Source: Ascaris suum
Taxonomy: Eukaryota > Nematoda > Chromadorea > Rhabditida > Ascarididae
Assembly: GCA_013433145.1 (NCBI GenBank)
Contig: CM024168.1
Span: 9,742,184-9,806,183 of the forward strand
Length of the DNA stretch: 64,000 bases
Direction: 5' to 3'
In this document: positions 40,201 through 55,200 of the stretch, piece after piece
Position numbering within the stretch: the first letter of the stretch is position 1
How the letters are laid out: each line of letters opens with the position of its first letter
Made by a program: the position numbers and the translations under genes
The notes under the pieces: model-generated
Told to the model about the DNA's origin: nothing
The model's database searches: none
What the model saw: only the letters and a program-made list of their open reading frames with translations

Positions 40201-43200
40201 TCATTCCTGAGGTGCTTGATTTTCAACAGATTATTCCACGAAAAAGCAAATGAATTTTAGAAAAAGTTGGCTATGCAAAAATGTTATGGTTGAAGAGGTA
40301 TTTCGAAGAGGGCCATCGGGTGTGTTCATTCTGAGGTCGAAGTTTACGCGTTGCATCGAACTCTCCACTTTTATGTAAAATAACTGCGCACAAACAGTTA
40401 GTCACTTGTGGAAAGTCCGTCGAATATGTACATCGCGATATCCGACCACAGTTTCGACTTTGATAAATGAGTGGACCTCAGAAGAATTTTCAGTAGTACC
40501 GGCGTATGCTGACGGCAGTAATCTCTTATGCTGAAAGCACCCCAAATGTAGTTAAGATTGATTGAGATCAGTTCTGTAAAATGTTTCATATTGAGCACTA
40601 GGAAAGTGGGAGCTAAGGAAGGGGAGGAGAGGAGGGAGCTTCGTTCTGCTAGATGGGGATGTGGCATCGCAGAAGTTTTGCCACCTAGTCTTCAGCTTTA
40701 GTCACGTAGTAGACCTTGATGTTCTTTATTGCCAAGCAACAATATTTAAGGCATTAGCGTGTGTGGAGTCGATATCAATGTGTTTGGCTCCATACGTCCA
40801 TCTGCTGCTGCCTCCGATTCTGACGATTCTCGACGACACAAACGTAAAGAGTGAAGTTCGACGAGCCTCGCTAGATACAGTCTGCCAAATGAGTGGTATG
40901 ATCTGCCTCACAGATCACGCTCCGCGAATCATGCAGGTCTGGTTGAGGGCCATCTCGGTGCCAGTCCTCCAACAGAAATTGCTGCAGCTGTTGGTCGCAG
41001 TTGTCAGACAGGTGAGGTTTTCGGTTTTAAGACCGGTATTCATTTCTGCGGGAAATCAATGCTCCAATAAAGAAGTTTTCTTTCAAGTATGCTCTTTCTT
41101 TCGCATCCATATTGTCCATCCGCAGAGTACAAGTGAACATTCTCAGGAACCGAACTTTTCAGCGCATTATTTTTTTTGTACATGAAAAAAGGATAATTAT
41201 GACTTTGGAATCACCTCATAAATGACGCATTGTTGTGTGTGCAGCAGTTATTGATTATGAACAGTTTGCCGCACGCTATGCAGTTCTCATATGACCATCA
41301 ACTTGCTGTTCTGTGCACTGAGAATATGGTAGATGGACTGTGACTTTGACTCCTTTTTATTTCCCGTTGTCGTTAACTGGCTTGCTTGCAAAGTCAAAAC
41401 AGTTTATACCTCATTTCCCATTGGCAAAGAGAAGGAAGTTGAGGATGAGGAGTGAGAAAAACTATAGAGGTGTTGTTGTGTTTTATTGCCGGCTTTTGGT
41501 CTGTTATTTGTAGTACACCAACTGAAATGATAATCGATGTGCTACAAAGATCTGCTCGGTTGTTGTCATTTGTTGCTGAATTAGAAGAACGCATTACCTA
41601 TTTGTTATTAACACGTTTAGATGTGGAAGCAGTTCATGGTGTTTCGGGCGAGTGTTGACCATGCATTGGCCCGTAACGGTCTCCAATGTGATGAATATTT
41701 CAAGTAAGCGTTGACTGGATGTTCTTTTAGGTCATCTGTTTAAAATTACTTCTTTATTAATGGTTAAACGCTTTGAGCATTCTCTTTCTGTCCTTCAGTC
41801 TTTATTTATTTATCATCAGACGTCTGTAAGTTTAATTGCTTTAGTTTATTTTACTTTTCACAACGAAGTACACGTCGTTGAAATGTTTTGATTGAGGTTG
41901 ATGGCACAACTCGATAAGGGCAGTGCGGCTGCTCCACCTAAGCCGGCTGCATTCGGTATTGCTGCTTCGAAGCCGATTGCCCAAGCAGCATCCGCGAGGT
42001 TGGAAAAGGGACAGCGAATAAACTTCGAAGTGCTGAAGAAAACATGGAGTGTTTCGCAGCTCGTTTCCAAAGAGGTAATTGCATTCATTTTTGTATTTTA
42101 ACTGCATTTCACTTGCAAGTGTTTGTGTTTAGAAGTATATGAAGAGTAGTGGTAGTCGAAGTACATTTTCCTATGGAATGGAGTGGGCATTTGCACTACG
42201 AGAAATGGGTTAAGGAAAAATAGGCGTCCGATTTGATGCAAAGATTTTCAGAGTCCATCCGACGGTCTGGTCACGTGGCATCTTTGCTTGATTTCGTTTT
42301 TTGAACAGATTGGTAATACGTAGTGAGACCTTACTATCTTTTTTCCGTTACGCTCATTGTCTGTAGCATTTTTCGCTGTTTCACGAGCAATAGACGAGCT
42401 ACGAGAAAAGAGCCCTTCTAGGCCCATATAAGTTTAAAACATTCCTGGTTTGATTCCAAACTTCATCCTTTTCAAAGCAGTCCCTTCTGCACTTCCGCCT
42501 TACCTCAAACGCTTTCTGGAATTCCTTGTCTCGGACCACTTCGTGCATCGATTTTGCTTCTTCCTCGATCTCTTCTTTCGTGTGGAAACACCGCGTTTTT
42601 AGCTCCTCAGGAACAAAGAAAATTCACAAGGAGCTAAATTGTGCGAGCATCCAAGTAACGAGTAAGTGGACGATAGTGGTGTTTTTTTTCGCCGAAAACG
42701 CCGAATGCTGCTATAATTTGGTGACCAGTGAAACAAGACATTGAGCTCGACCAGAACAAGTTTATGCTTCACTGGTTGGTGTTCTCGAAGCATTTCAAAG
42801 GGCCTCTGGCGGGTTTCTCCAATTGAACGCGAGAGTATGACTTCGCTGTTTGTAGCTTTTCGAATTGCACAAAGTTACAAGACGATGTGCACAACCCCAC
42901 GCTAAGTAGTAAAGAATGCTCACTGCCCTGGGCAGTGGCGTTAGCGGCACTGAACTGTGACTGACGCTATCTTTGAGGGAAGTTATTGTTTTAGCATCAC
43001 CTCATGCTGCTTTGATGAAGGTTGGTGCACTGAAAGGCATTGTCATGTGGTGAAATGGACTTCAGGATTGGGATCAGTGGCTTCTGCTTCTGCGAATCCA
43101 GTTCATTCGACAGAGTCCTTCGGCAGCATTACGTGCTTGTGCACCTCTTGCCGACCTGCATCAACCGCTTGCAAAGTTTCCTTTTTCTCTCTTAGCTGTT

Positions 43201-46200
43201 TAATGTTTCTTTTGTGGCTCTTATTAACTAGGCCAAATGCTTCATTTTAGGTTAAAACATAAGTTTGGAACATTTTTTGCAATTTCCTGTCGAGGTTCTT
43301 TGTTCCTGATAAAAGAAACTTGAACAAATCCAAAGCAACAAATCAACCTGCTAAATATACTTCTTCATTATTCGTCATCATTTCCCACTGTTCGGACAGT
43401 CCTTAAATTTCTCTGTAGTAGAACTGAGCTGGATTTCACACGAAGAATCAGCTCATCAATTTTGCAACTCTTCGTTCTTGTTGAAGAAAATCAAACGCAG
43501 ATTGTTGGAGAGTGAACGGAAGAAGTGATAATTTGGTGGGATGAGAAGGGACGAATATGGCGGGTGGGAGAATCTGCTAGCACCCAGACAAATGGTGCAG
43601 CATCGACTCTGCGTTCTGCAGTGTTGCTGAGGATATAGTGTGGCGATCCATTACCACTGCACTAGGTACTAATCGCTCAACCTATGAAAATAATACTCAC
43701 ATATCACAGCTTTATCGTTTTCGTAGAAGGAAAGTTTTTTATCTTTCTTCAAGGTCGTTTATTTATTACCGGAAATCGTATCTGCGAGATGTTCGATGAG
43801 ACGTAATTCTTTCATATAGGGACCTCTTCAACGCGGCATTTATGTCAGTGTGGACGGATCTGGATGAGATTCAACAGAAGGATCTCGAAACAAACCTTAA
43901 GATGGCACTTGATGGCAGTCGACACACCGATATTATTCAAACAATCCTTAACTTGGCCGAATTTATGGATCATTCCGAAAAGGTTTCTACATCATTTCCA
44001 ACTCATTTGACTGCAAACCGTTTATGACTTCAGAGAGATCAGAAATGATAATTATCAGTCAGTGATTCGATTCGTGATGAATTAGCTCCTTTAAGAAATT
44101 AATTCTTAAAGATGTGAACGACTGGTATCGGTTACTGGTTTCCCCTGTTCTATAGAGCAAATGAAGTTGCAGAAGTAGAAGACGTTTGTTTCAGGGTCCA
44201 CTTCCGGTTGGAAATATGGTGTTAAGCAAAAGTGCCGAACAAACACGTGCTTACGCGAAAGCACTTCGCTATACAGAATTACATATCAGGGAAAAGTTCA
44301 CGAAGAGTCCTGATGCGGAGCATTGCACAGCACTCATAACGTACGACATTTTGCCTTTGTTTTTCTGGCGGAGCAACTCGTGCATGTTTTATATGCCACT
44401 CGCGGCTTACGTCGGGTGCATCGTCCCGAGAGGATGGAGGGGGGGGGGGGAGGGAGCAGTGCGGTGTTATGCGGTAAGGTCAGCTGTACTGCTGGGAAGC
44501 GAGGTTCTAAAAATTAGTGAATTGCGAGCGGTACTTTGTTCGGTGACAGGCTTGTGCCATGTGTCACTGAATTGCTTGAAGGTGTTTCGGTTGTAAGGAT
44601 GTAGCCTTCCTTCTAGTGCTTTCAGTCATCTCACTCAATTGTTTTATCTCCAATTAATCTTCACTCAGCTGTAAGCAAAGAAAATTTTTTTGAAATAGGC
44701 GTTATGCTTCAATTCATCACTAACCTTCTAACCTTTTGTACTTCGATCGGATCTCACTAAGTCATGTTCGGTCACATATTGTGTAGTGTGGTGAATGATC
44801 GACATTAGTAAATGACAAAAAATGAGCCGAAAGTAACTGAAGGAGCTTTTAATGGAGTGGGCTAAGAAATTGCATCTTTTAGCCTCTCCTTGCAACTTTT
44901 TGCTACTTCTATTCCGAAACTTTTGGAACATCCGCGTCATGTCTGTTTGAAAGTCCCTCATTCTAAAAGTCCACCTCTAAATCTATACCCTATCGTATCT
45001 TCCTCCCCCCCCCCCCCCCCCCCCAATAACACCAATCGTTTTTCTTTTGCGTCCAACTTTGCTTTTTCTGTTCGTTGCAGTGCATCACTTTTTTCAGGTA
45101 CGCAAACAAGTTGAACGTTCAAGAGGTGGCAGCTGGAGTGGTTGCATTGGCCGAAAAACACAACATGCAGATTAGAGTAATTTCTTAAAGTGTCGTTTGT
45201 GACCGCTGTGAGGGTGCCTCGTTATTGCAGAGCAGAATTCTAGTGATCGTATAATACCCCCACTTCTGTGACGAGTCGACGTTTAGCCTTAAACTATTTG
45301 AAAGAACATTTTTAATCGTTCTATCGTCGCCTTTTTGTTCTCTTTCATTCCCCCTTTGCGAGGTTATGCACGAAATTTTTGTTGTTTATATAAATTCGTC
45401 GCTAAATGTTTGGAATTGGCACTTCATTTCGCTTACTTTTATTCCGGACTGCAAAATTTGTGTCGTTTCTTGCGCGTCTAGGAAATATTTACTTTGTTTA
45501 TAAGCCATCCTCGTTCCCTTCTCTCCTTCATTTCCTCGCTTTCCAAACATGCTTGCTTTGAAAAGTATAGATTTCGTAAGCTTTTTTCACAAACACGTTC
45601 TCCCCGTAATATAAGTTCGACCAAACAGGTCTTATATACTGAGGTCGCATAACCTGTTTTTCCTTGTGTCGAATAGATGTCACTTTCAGTGAGTTGAATT
45701 TTCGCTCCTTCCTTTTCTGTGCAATCCTGAGCAGTTTTCGAGTACATTGTGGACTACGCAGCCTCTAAAATGAGTAAATGTGCAGTTTGCCGAAGGGGAA
45801 TGATTACATCAACTGCAAGGATGAGAGGGCAGTCAGAGGTTGTGACAGTTATACTAGGTCCTTGTGACGAATTTTTACGGATTGCCCTCATCACAAAAAC
45901 CACGAAGCGATTGTCTAAGGGCAGGAAAAAGGACCCATGCCTTGGTTTTACCAATGATCGATGCCAGGACTCCTTCATAATCGTAACAGATCTTAATAGG
46001 AAAGGTTCGGCGCGGCCTCTTACTATTTAGGAGGATGCACAGCTTCGGTAAACATCCTTTGTCGGTGCATTGGTGATTTGTGTTGGATTAATTGCACTCG
46101 CGTTCGCGAATGTGTTTAGATGCAAGGTCGGTGGTATGAGAAGTTGAATGAATGGGAGAAGGCGTTAGAGATGTACGAAACTGAGAAGACAGTCAGCGAT

Positions 46201-49200
46201 GAGGTGTGTTCATTTCCACTCTTTTAGCTCTTATCTCATCCTCAGTGATCACCTGTTTTCTTTCGTTGCCATCGTTGAACAGACCAGTTCAATCCTCATA
46301 TAAATAAGTTTCAAATTCGACGATCTTTAATGATTGCAAAGAATCCAGGCCATCGTGGTTTTGTTGCAGTGAAACTCCGCAAAAGGGACACTAGATTTTT
46401 TGAGTGCGTGATCACTCAAACCGCATTCCACTTCACAACTAGTTTATAAGTTTTTAAAGAATCATCGCTCGTTCGTAGAGAATAATTGTGGAAACTTTCT
46501 GTGTACCACACACATTGCTTAAATAGCCTTATGTTCTGTAGTGTTGCTGTTTTATTCTATTGTCATCATAATTTATAATAATGTCAAAGACTGCAGAATC
46601 TTTGCGCCTTCAGATGTACTTCTCGCACTTTTTTATTTTTCATGTGAAAGTTTCCCTTTTGCCGAAATTTTTGCTTATAACCTTTCGGTTGCTGATCAGT
46701 TTTGCCCGATTGGTACTATGAAGCTGATTCGTGTTGTTTGGGTGGGATGAGGGAACGCAGTTATTGGGAAGTAGTATCACTCACTCAATTGTGTGGATGC
46801 ATTCGAAGAGGAGATGGGGAAATTCACCGAAGTGATGTCGTTCAGCTTGCAGTGCGTTGATTCATTATTTTTTGACCTGATGAGCGGTTTATGTGGTGTC
46901 AGTGGAATGTTAAGGCAATCTGTAAAGCGCATTTGTAGGTAGCTGGAATGCATGTTGCTGTAGTTGCGTCCCTGCCTGCGCTTCTGAATAAGTCGTCCAG
47001 TTTGTCAATCCGTGGTTTCAGTACGGGAAGTGATGGCTTGTAACCGAACCACAACCATTATTCATGACTGCTGATTGAAGGGAAGGATAAGCGTATTCAG
47101 GTGTATATGCACGAAATGCGCTGTATGGAAGCGTTGGGGCAGTGGAGTGAACTCAATGTCTTCAGCAAGAAGGTGTTCACCGAGTTGGCGACAACTGTGG
47201 AGCCGGAACGCAAACAAAAGATGTCAATCATTGCTGCACGAGGCAGTTGGGCTGTTGGTGAGCTCACCTTCTATCCTGTTCGTTATTTTGTTCTCCATAT
47301 TGCAGAAGCGATGTGCGCGATGTGCATCCTTCACTCTGCCGTGTGTAGAACGTAAGGTCGTCTATCCATAGTGGATGTGGCGGCACAAAACCATAAATCC
47401 TCTGTACTTTACCGCATGTGGCTCTAATTGCTGTGCTCTGATGTTGTTGCGAATATATGTAAGTGTTGTAAGTAGCGGATGTTTTATGACTCGTGAACGT
47501 AGACGAGCAATTGATACAAGTCGTAGGCTTCGATTTTTTCAAAACTTTGTTGTGGTTTGAAGTGGCTGCACTTTGCACTGATGTCATATCCTGTTGCTCC
47601 AGTGCACATGACTTATTTTTTTGTGACGTCAATATTAGATGTTCCTCCCTCTCATTTTGTTTTGTATTGAAAATGTCTTTCCTGCTCTCTAAATACCCTC
47701 ATTTCATGCTTCTCAAATCGTCGATCGTGATCTACAATAACTGATCCATTCATATATCATTTCGTTGAACCGGTTGTCGGGTCTGGTAAGGCAAATTTTA
47801 TTTCGATTCTTCGCCAATATGCTCAGTTTTAATGTTCTAACGTTTTCGGGTTTTTTACAGTTGAAGGTCATTGTTGTTGATAATTCAACTATCATAATGA
47901 ACCAAAGGAAAGAGTGACGATTGCAGGTGATTGGGAGACGATGGATTCATACGTGCAGCAAATCAACGAGAACAGTCAGGATGGCTCATTCCTTCGGGCA
48001 GTGCTTGCTGTCCGTAAGGAACAGTTCAACGATGCGTTAGCTTATATTGACAAGGTACATATTTGTGCAAAAAATTAGGACCCATTTCTAGGGGTATATG
48101 GTGGCAAGAACTCTATAAATTAAGACTTATTGGAACCACTGTTCTCAAGTGGACCCTCGTGTTTCGATATGTGAATGACCCTGATAACATTCGCAACATC
48201 TGTGGGGCACTTGATATTTTTCCGAGAAGGAAGAAGAGGTGTTGAAGGCTGCAGAGATGCGGATGTGTTTGAGGTGCGCGACATGTCCGACGCAGAATTG
48301 ACCGCAATGGCATCGGAAAGCTACGAGCGTGCTTATGGCGCGATGGCACTCGTACAGCAGCTCACTGAGCTCGAGGAGGCGATCGAGTACAAGATGTGGC
48401 CCGAAAGACGCGCCAGGATTGGAGTTGTCTGGAGTCGTCGATTACAAGGTTGTCGTCAGAATGTGGAGCAATGGCAGAGATTGCTCCTTGTGCGGTTAGT
48501 TTTTTCTTCTCGTTGGAGTTCCGAGTTGTTGTTTCGGAATTTTGCAAAGAAGCTGTCTTTCCTGGATACGAATTTTTCGTTTCGGCTTTGGCTTCATTGC
48601 ATTCTCTGAAAATTGACGTTATGGGTGAAGTTCGTTTCGCTTCGTAAAACAAGTCTGCGCAAACGGGTTTCTTCGGTTAGCTAGGCTCTTGTATAAAGCT
48701 GACCTTGATACCGTAATTAAGAGATATTCCTCCTACTCTTACATAGAAGTCAGTGATCTTCTCATTGGGCCTCTCAAAATGCAGAACCTATTTTTTGCAG
48801 CCTCTCTAAAATCGTTTAAAATTCTGCGATAATTGCTGTCTTGTTTTGGTCATTCGCAAGCAATTATTGCCACACTCATGCATATAAAACCATGTTTTCT
48901 CATATATGGCTGGTTCCTTCTGCCTGTTGAAGAGCGATCACAATAGAAACAATTTCGACTAATCACCTTTCTCCCTTCTCTTCTCTTGCCTCCTCCACCC
49001 GCTTCTCTCCTTTCACTCCATCTCTTTAAGCAGTCTTTTGACATATTCAAGATGGTAATTGCAGTTATCCAAGATAAGCGCCGATCAACTGGAAACCTTG
49101 TGTTTGTGTCTGTCTGACTGTCCCGCCGGTATCGTCAACTCTGGATCCCCTCAAATTGTATTAATGAATTTCTTTAATATAGCGTAGTATACGGTTTGAT

Positions 49201-52200
49201 CTCCTAAATGGATCCCTTGCCAGTCCATCGACTTCAAAAGGATTTACAAACATTCAGAGATGCTGAAAAACACGCATGCATTTTGCGCTCTTCATGACTT
49301 TCGTCTTGTGTCGGTCGGCTCGCAGTAAAACGCCGTCTTTGTGGGACGTTTGCATGAGCGAGCAGTTTGTTCGAAATAGTAATCAAGTACTGTGTAGGTC
49401 TCATTTGTTGGTAGCTTCTGGTGCTGCTTGATTGAGTGGACGGGATGCAATCGCACCGCCGCTCTTGTTTCTCCACTCATTTTTTAAAACATATTACTTC
49501 ATTTTTGGCCGTTTTGAGTGTTATTACTGAAATGAAAATTTAGTTCTTTGGTATTATCGATGAAGGAGATGCGTCCTCTATGGATCAAGTTTTCCTCGTT
49601 GTGTAGACGGCAGGGCAAGCTGACAATGTCGGAACGCATTCTGAGCAGCCTGCTGGGTCTGGGACAGGGTGTGAAGTTGCACGAAGTTGGTTCGTTGCCC
49701 ATGGATAAACCGTCACTAGTTTTGGCCATTTGCAAGCAGCTATGGATCGAAAAGCACGAGCAACTCGCATGCAGCACACTCGAAGCACTTGTTGCGCAGC
49801 TAGAACGAGACAAGGTGCTTTGGCATTTTTTGATTTTTATGTCCTAGTGAAGAAATACTGCATACATTTATACGTACTTCGTTTTCCTTTTCTTCTGCAC
49901 CTTGCATATGCTTGAAAGGCAGTGATTTGCTGCTAGGTGAACTTATTATCGAAAATGAGTGTGGCCAAAAAAGTTGCACGTCTTAGCTTTTAATTTGGGT
50001 AAATGCGGCGCTCTAATCAAAAATAGAGCCTCAAAAAATGGGATTTTCGCCAAGGAATGCGGAAAATGCTAGGAGAAGAAAAGGGAGAAAGGGATCGGGC
50101 TTATATCGTTGCATGTAAAAAGAAAGCGAGTTTCACCTAACTTGTGGGAAAAACTGGCTTCATGTATCGAATTATCAGCTTATTTTCACGTTTAAATAAG
50201 ATAGTAAGGGCTAAGAAATGCGTTAGTCGCTGTTACTTCAGTCGTACAGTTGAAGCATGGCCTTCTCTGCTATGACCGGTATTTGTACAAGGCAGCTGTC
50301 AGTTAGTTGAATTTTTCAGTCACTTTAAATGACTCACTTTAACTTCGTGAAATTTTTCTTCGATTCGTTACTGCTGTAAAACACATCGTTACATATGTGC
50401 CTGAAGCTCAAACATCTTGCAAGGCCAGCAGGTTTCGCGCATTTTTGTGAACGTTTGCAAAAATTCCGCGTGACCCGCGACTTGCGACCAACTGGCGACT
50501 AAAGATGAACCCGCATATTAGGCATCCTGATAGTACGGTGGGAAGCCGCTCGAATGGCAGCGACGGCAAGCGGTCGACGACCGATTGAATCCTAAGGGTG
50601 CCAGCAATGTGGATGGGGTAAAGGTATAGCGCAGCCTAATTATAAAATGAGTTATGTTTTGTGGTTAGTACTTCAGTACTGTTATTGTTTGCCGGGTATG
50701 AACATGGAAAAGGGCAGTGACGCTTATTCTCATCACTGTTTTGTTGCTACCACTATTTTTATTTTTACCGTAAAGCTTGAAGTGCATTGTGTGAGTGCGA
50801 TGGCAAGTGTGGAATATGTAAATGAAGAGGTTTGCAGGCGGTGATCAAGATGAGTGAGGAAATGAGTCATCTGGTGGCCAAATGTTGCCTCAAGCTGGGC
50901 GAGTGGTTCGACGTGATCTCATCGATGCGCACCTCACAACAGCCGCTTGTTGCTGTCGGGGTGCCGCCATCTGCAAACCCGGTCATGATGGGCGTCGCAT
51001 CCCTTATGATCGGTGCCAACCACCCACTTACATCTGCACCTCCTCCGGTCATTCCACCGCCGACACCCAACCACGCGATGAAGTATTATTCTGCTGCAAC
51101 CAACTACGATCCAAACTGGTACAAAGCATGGCACAGACTCGCTTCAGCCTACTTCAATTCGGCTATGTATCAGCCCAAAACCGAGGTATGTCTTAGCGGT
51201 GACTAAATGGCCAGCTAATTGTTTAATGTTTTATTTCTCTCGAAGAATTCCTGGAACTCAATAGCAGTTTGAATGCGGTGTTTCCCAGATTGCTAAAGGT
51301 GGTGCAGGTAGGCCATCACTCCCGTGTGTAAAGTCCTTCATTGTAAAGAATGTTGGTACTTTGGTAAGGGAGAGGGGAAGCTGCCAACATAAAACACATC
51401 AGCCTCTGCACTGGAACATTTCCGCGTGGTAACATCATCAGAACTATTATTGCAGTCGTGTTTTTGCTATGACTCTATTTGGTACAAAGAATCGCATAGA
51501 TGGGACTGTGGAAATATTCCACGTCGTTGAGTAAAGTGTTCCTTCTCCGCGTAGTGTTATATTAAATGAAATAACTTTGTGCATTATTCATCTAACACCA
51601 CACAGTCATGAACGAATTATGTCCTTTCATGCGTTGAAATATTCTACTAAAATCGTTCGTATGTCTTCAGCCGTTTTATAACTCTTTATATAAATTGGAA
51701 GGCAAACAAAAGCCGTTAGCCTCATGTGAAATAAGGAGTTCTTTGTGGGATTGGGTTTTATCTGGCAGTCATTCCACAGGTTGCTTATCTCTGACAATGA
51801 TGGCACCATTTGAAGGCATTCTGATGAGTCACCATTTTAACCCAAAAGAGTTGTGTCATACTGTCAGGCTGTTCTTGACTTCGTTTCCTGCCAGTTTGGT
51901 ACAACTGTTAGTGTGATGTTGTGATTACAATTAATACTGATCTTTATTAAGTGCGCGAGCCAGTTGTATTCATAGACTTTTACAATGCACATATCTTCCG
52001 CCTCAAAGAGGGTGACGGATTATAACGTCTGCTTGAAGTGCTTTAAATCATGCAGCTCGAATCGAAGGGAAGCTTTTGTTCGGAATGAAACCTCATAAGG
52101 TTTGTAATGGGTGTTTGTCGGTGGAGGGAGGTTTTATAGAGGAGCATCTTTTATGGAACAATCCATCCGCAATTTACGGATTGCTAAAAATGCGGTGTGA

Positions 52201-55200
52201 ATTTACATTTGAACTCGCATTTCTGTATGAGTGTTTGAAGGTAATGCAGCCGATGCCGGCCGCGGTGTTATCTCCGTTGGCATCAGCCGGGGCCTTTGCC
52301 CCCTTGTCACCGATAAATGGCAAAACAGCAGTGGACATGATGCTGGGTCCGCAATTACCGATCAGCCCACCACTCGGAGTTGCCAGTCAGAACACAATTC
52401 TCTTCGCTGTTCAAGCGGTCAAATGCTTCGTCAAAGCCATCACCCTCGCAGAAGGTTTTTAAAAATTATGCGCATTAGTGTATTGGAGTTCCTAAGTAGA
52501 AGGTTGTTGGAGGCGAACGGGTCCGCTTATCGCCGTTTCATCGTCGAATGCAGAGAGTCTAAAGTTTGTCAAAGCATTAAGTAAGTTCTATGTAGGAGCC
52601 ATCGGATCTCAAGGATCGCACACCGACAGTTCCATCTCAGCCTGTAAAATTTGAGTCTTCAGTTGCACGGATAGTTTCAGGCCATCAGATGCTGTTTCGT
52701 AAATTGCAACTGATTATTTCAGACCATGCAGCGGAATTACTGGAAGGCTTTCTTCCCAATTAAGAGGGGATACCCACTTATGCAACGGACCGTTTGCGCC
52801 TATTCGTTCTCTGTGCCAATTGTAACATCATCGCGGCAAATTATATAGTTCATTCGCCCGTACTCGTTTTCTTCACTTATCGCAGTTATATTTATCAGCA
52901 TATTCAGTTGTGCATATCATCATATCGGCATATTCTCTTATCATATAACAGTTGTATTTATATACGAGCCATTTATTTATTGCTGTCAGTGTTTTCATAG
53001 TAGGTACTGTGATTGGCATTAATCGATCATCATATGTATTGCATGGACTGCACATCAAATTTTTTCAGGTTCTCGACTCGAGGATACACTGCGATTCTTG
53101 ACTTTATGGTTCAAGCATGGCGATCACGTGGATGTGTTCGAGAACATCCGAGAGTCGCTCAAGATTCTGCCAGTTGAAATGTGGCTAGAGGTAGGCCATT
53201 AGTAACTCTTCGAGAAGGATAGGGGTGTCGCATTTCATTTTGTCTTTTCATAGGCCATCCCTTTTATTCATAAAAGTGAAATTGTTATCACGGGAGGAGG
53301 GACGGTAGGGAGGAGAGGAATATTCGAAGAATAATAAGGGTGAGGGAAGGATGTCCATTGGTACTTTCAAGGAAATCCAGAAAACTGCGTTTCCTGTACC
53401 AGTAATGTAGTTGTTTGAGTTGTCATTAATCTATTTGAATAGAACCAAATGTTTTCGATGGTTAGAAGAGATTCAACTTCACGCTTTTGGCAGCCAAAGT
53501 GCCTATCATTCTAAAGCATGTAAAATAAGTGATCTAAAAGGCTTGATTCATGTCATATACGATAGCACCTCCCCGTCTTCCACTCACCACAGTTTTTGCG
53601 TGGTTGTGAAACCTTAAGTGTTGGCTTGCTCCTCTTTGTTAATTTGACAGCAAAAATTATTAAACGCTCTTTCAAAATTTGTGCCCAACAACCTCTTCGG
53701 AGTATTTTGCTCATATTTTTCTGCCACATCAGTTTCCTTTCGTCGCACTGTGACGCGTTGGTGCCTTGTACCATACTTCCCCTTTTTGGTGCTATCTCCT
53801 TCTGAGCAGGTCGCCAACTTGTCTGCTGTTTGCCGTTTCCCTTTGTTTGGGAAGGAAGAAGGCACACACGTGTTTCATATTTGTGGTCGTTACCATGTCA
53901 GTGTTGTCTTTGCAGGTGATCCCCCAGCTGATGGCGAGGTTGGATTCAAAGCACAATGTGGCGCAACTCATCAAACAAGTTGTGATTGACTTATCGAAGG
54001 TTCATCCCCAGGTACCTTTATTTTACTGCTTTATGTACAGATTGTGGTTTTATGGAGTGATTGATTTGGTGGATTTAGAGGTTGATTGACTTGCTATGAG
54101 TTTTCAGCATTATAAACTTTAATAGAGGCATTGCGGCACTCATTCCAGTGGGCTTATTTACATCTGACGGATCGATGCGTAAGGGATATATATGCGACCA
54201 TCTATCCTCAATATCCCACTCCCCGTTGAGAGGGAGATGTTCACTAAATCCTGGTTTTCATAAGAAATTCACCATGCTTTTGACAAGGGGATTCGAAGAA
54301 AAGGCAAGAGAACCACAACGAACTAAGCTATAGCGGCGTGCAGCATTTTGCTAATTCGACTGCCTTGCTGAAATACTCACATTTACAAGGGGAATGCATC
54401 CATAGGTAATGCCTATTTCTGCATCGTTGACCTCATTTCTATACATTGTCTTTTAAATTTTCTCGAAACTGACTTAAACACAATGTTTTCGCACTTTTTT
54501 CTTTTGCATTTTGCACACTTCTTTCAACTATGGGCAAAACGTAATGCAATTTTTTGACATGCAGTTCTAGTGCCCATGTTAAGAACGCATTCTTATGGCC
54601 AGGATTTGATAATATGGAGAATGGAACCGCAAAAAGAGTCCTCGGATAGTCCTTAACAGAGAGTAAGGACCATCGCATCTTGAAGTGTTGTTGTTGCTAT
54701 TTGGGAAGCAAAGTATAGAACACTCGAAGCATAAACCGAACAAAGAGGCAATAAAACACGCGATCACGATGGTCGAAAGGCCGTCGTCAATAAAAGAAAA
54801 ACTCAGATTCTCTCAAGGCGAAAATGCTTTAGATGACTAAAATGAGCGCGAAGACTCTAGACGCCGAGACAACATCAACAGCGATTTTATTCCACACTCG
54901 GACGACCAGGAAAGGAAAGCAATTATAAACTGAATTTAAGGTTGATACCCGCGCAAACAGATGAAAGCAATGTGCCGCGATAAACTGCGTCGATCACAAT
55001 GAAGGAATGTGATTCATATCCTTTATCAGGGTAGCAAATAACCGGTAACAGTGTTATAGCACGATATGAGGTGAACAATTTTATAGTACGATGTGAGGTC
55101 TGCTATGCTGCGATATTCAAGCGATTCCACCGAATATGCACAGAGGAGTTTCATTGTTTGGACAGCATGGAGCAGAAAAGCTTCTCGAGAAGTGCTCCTC

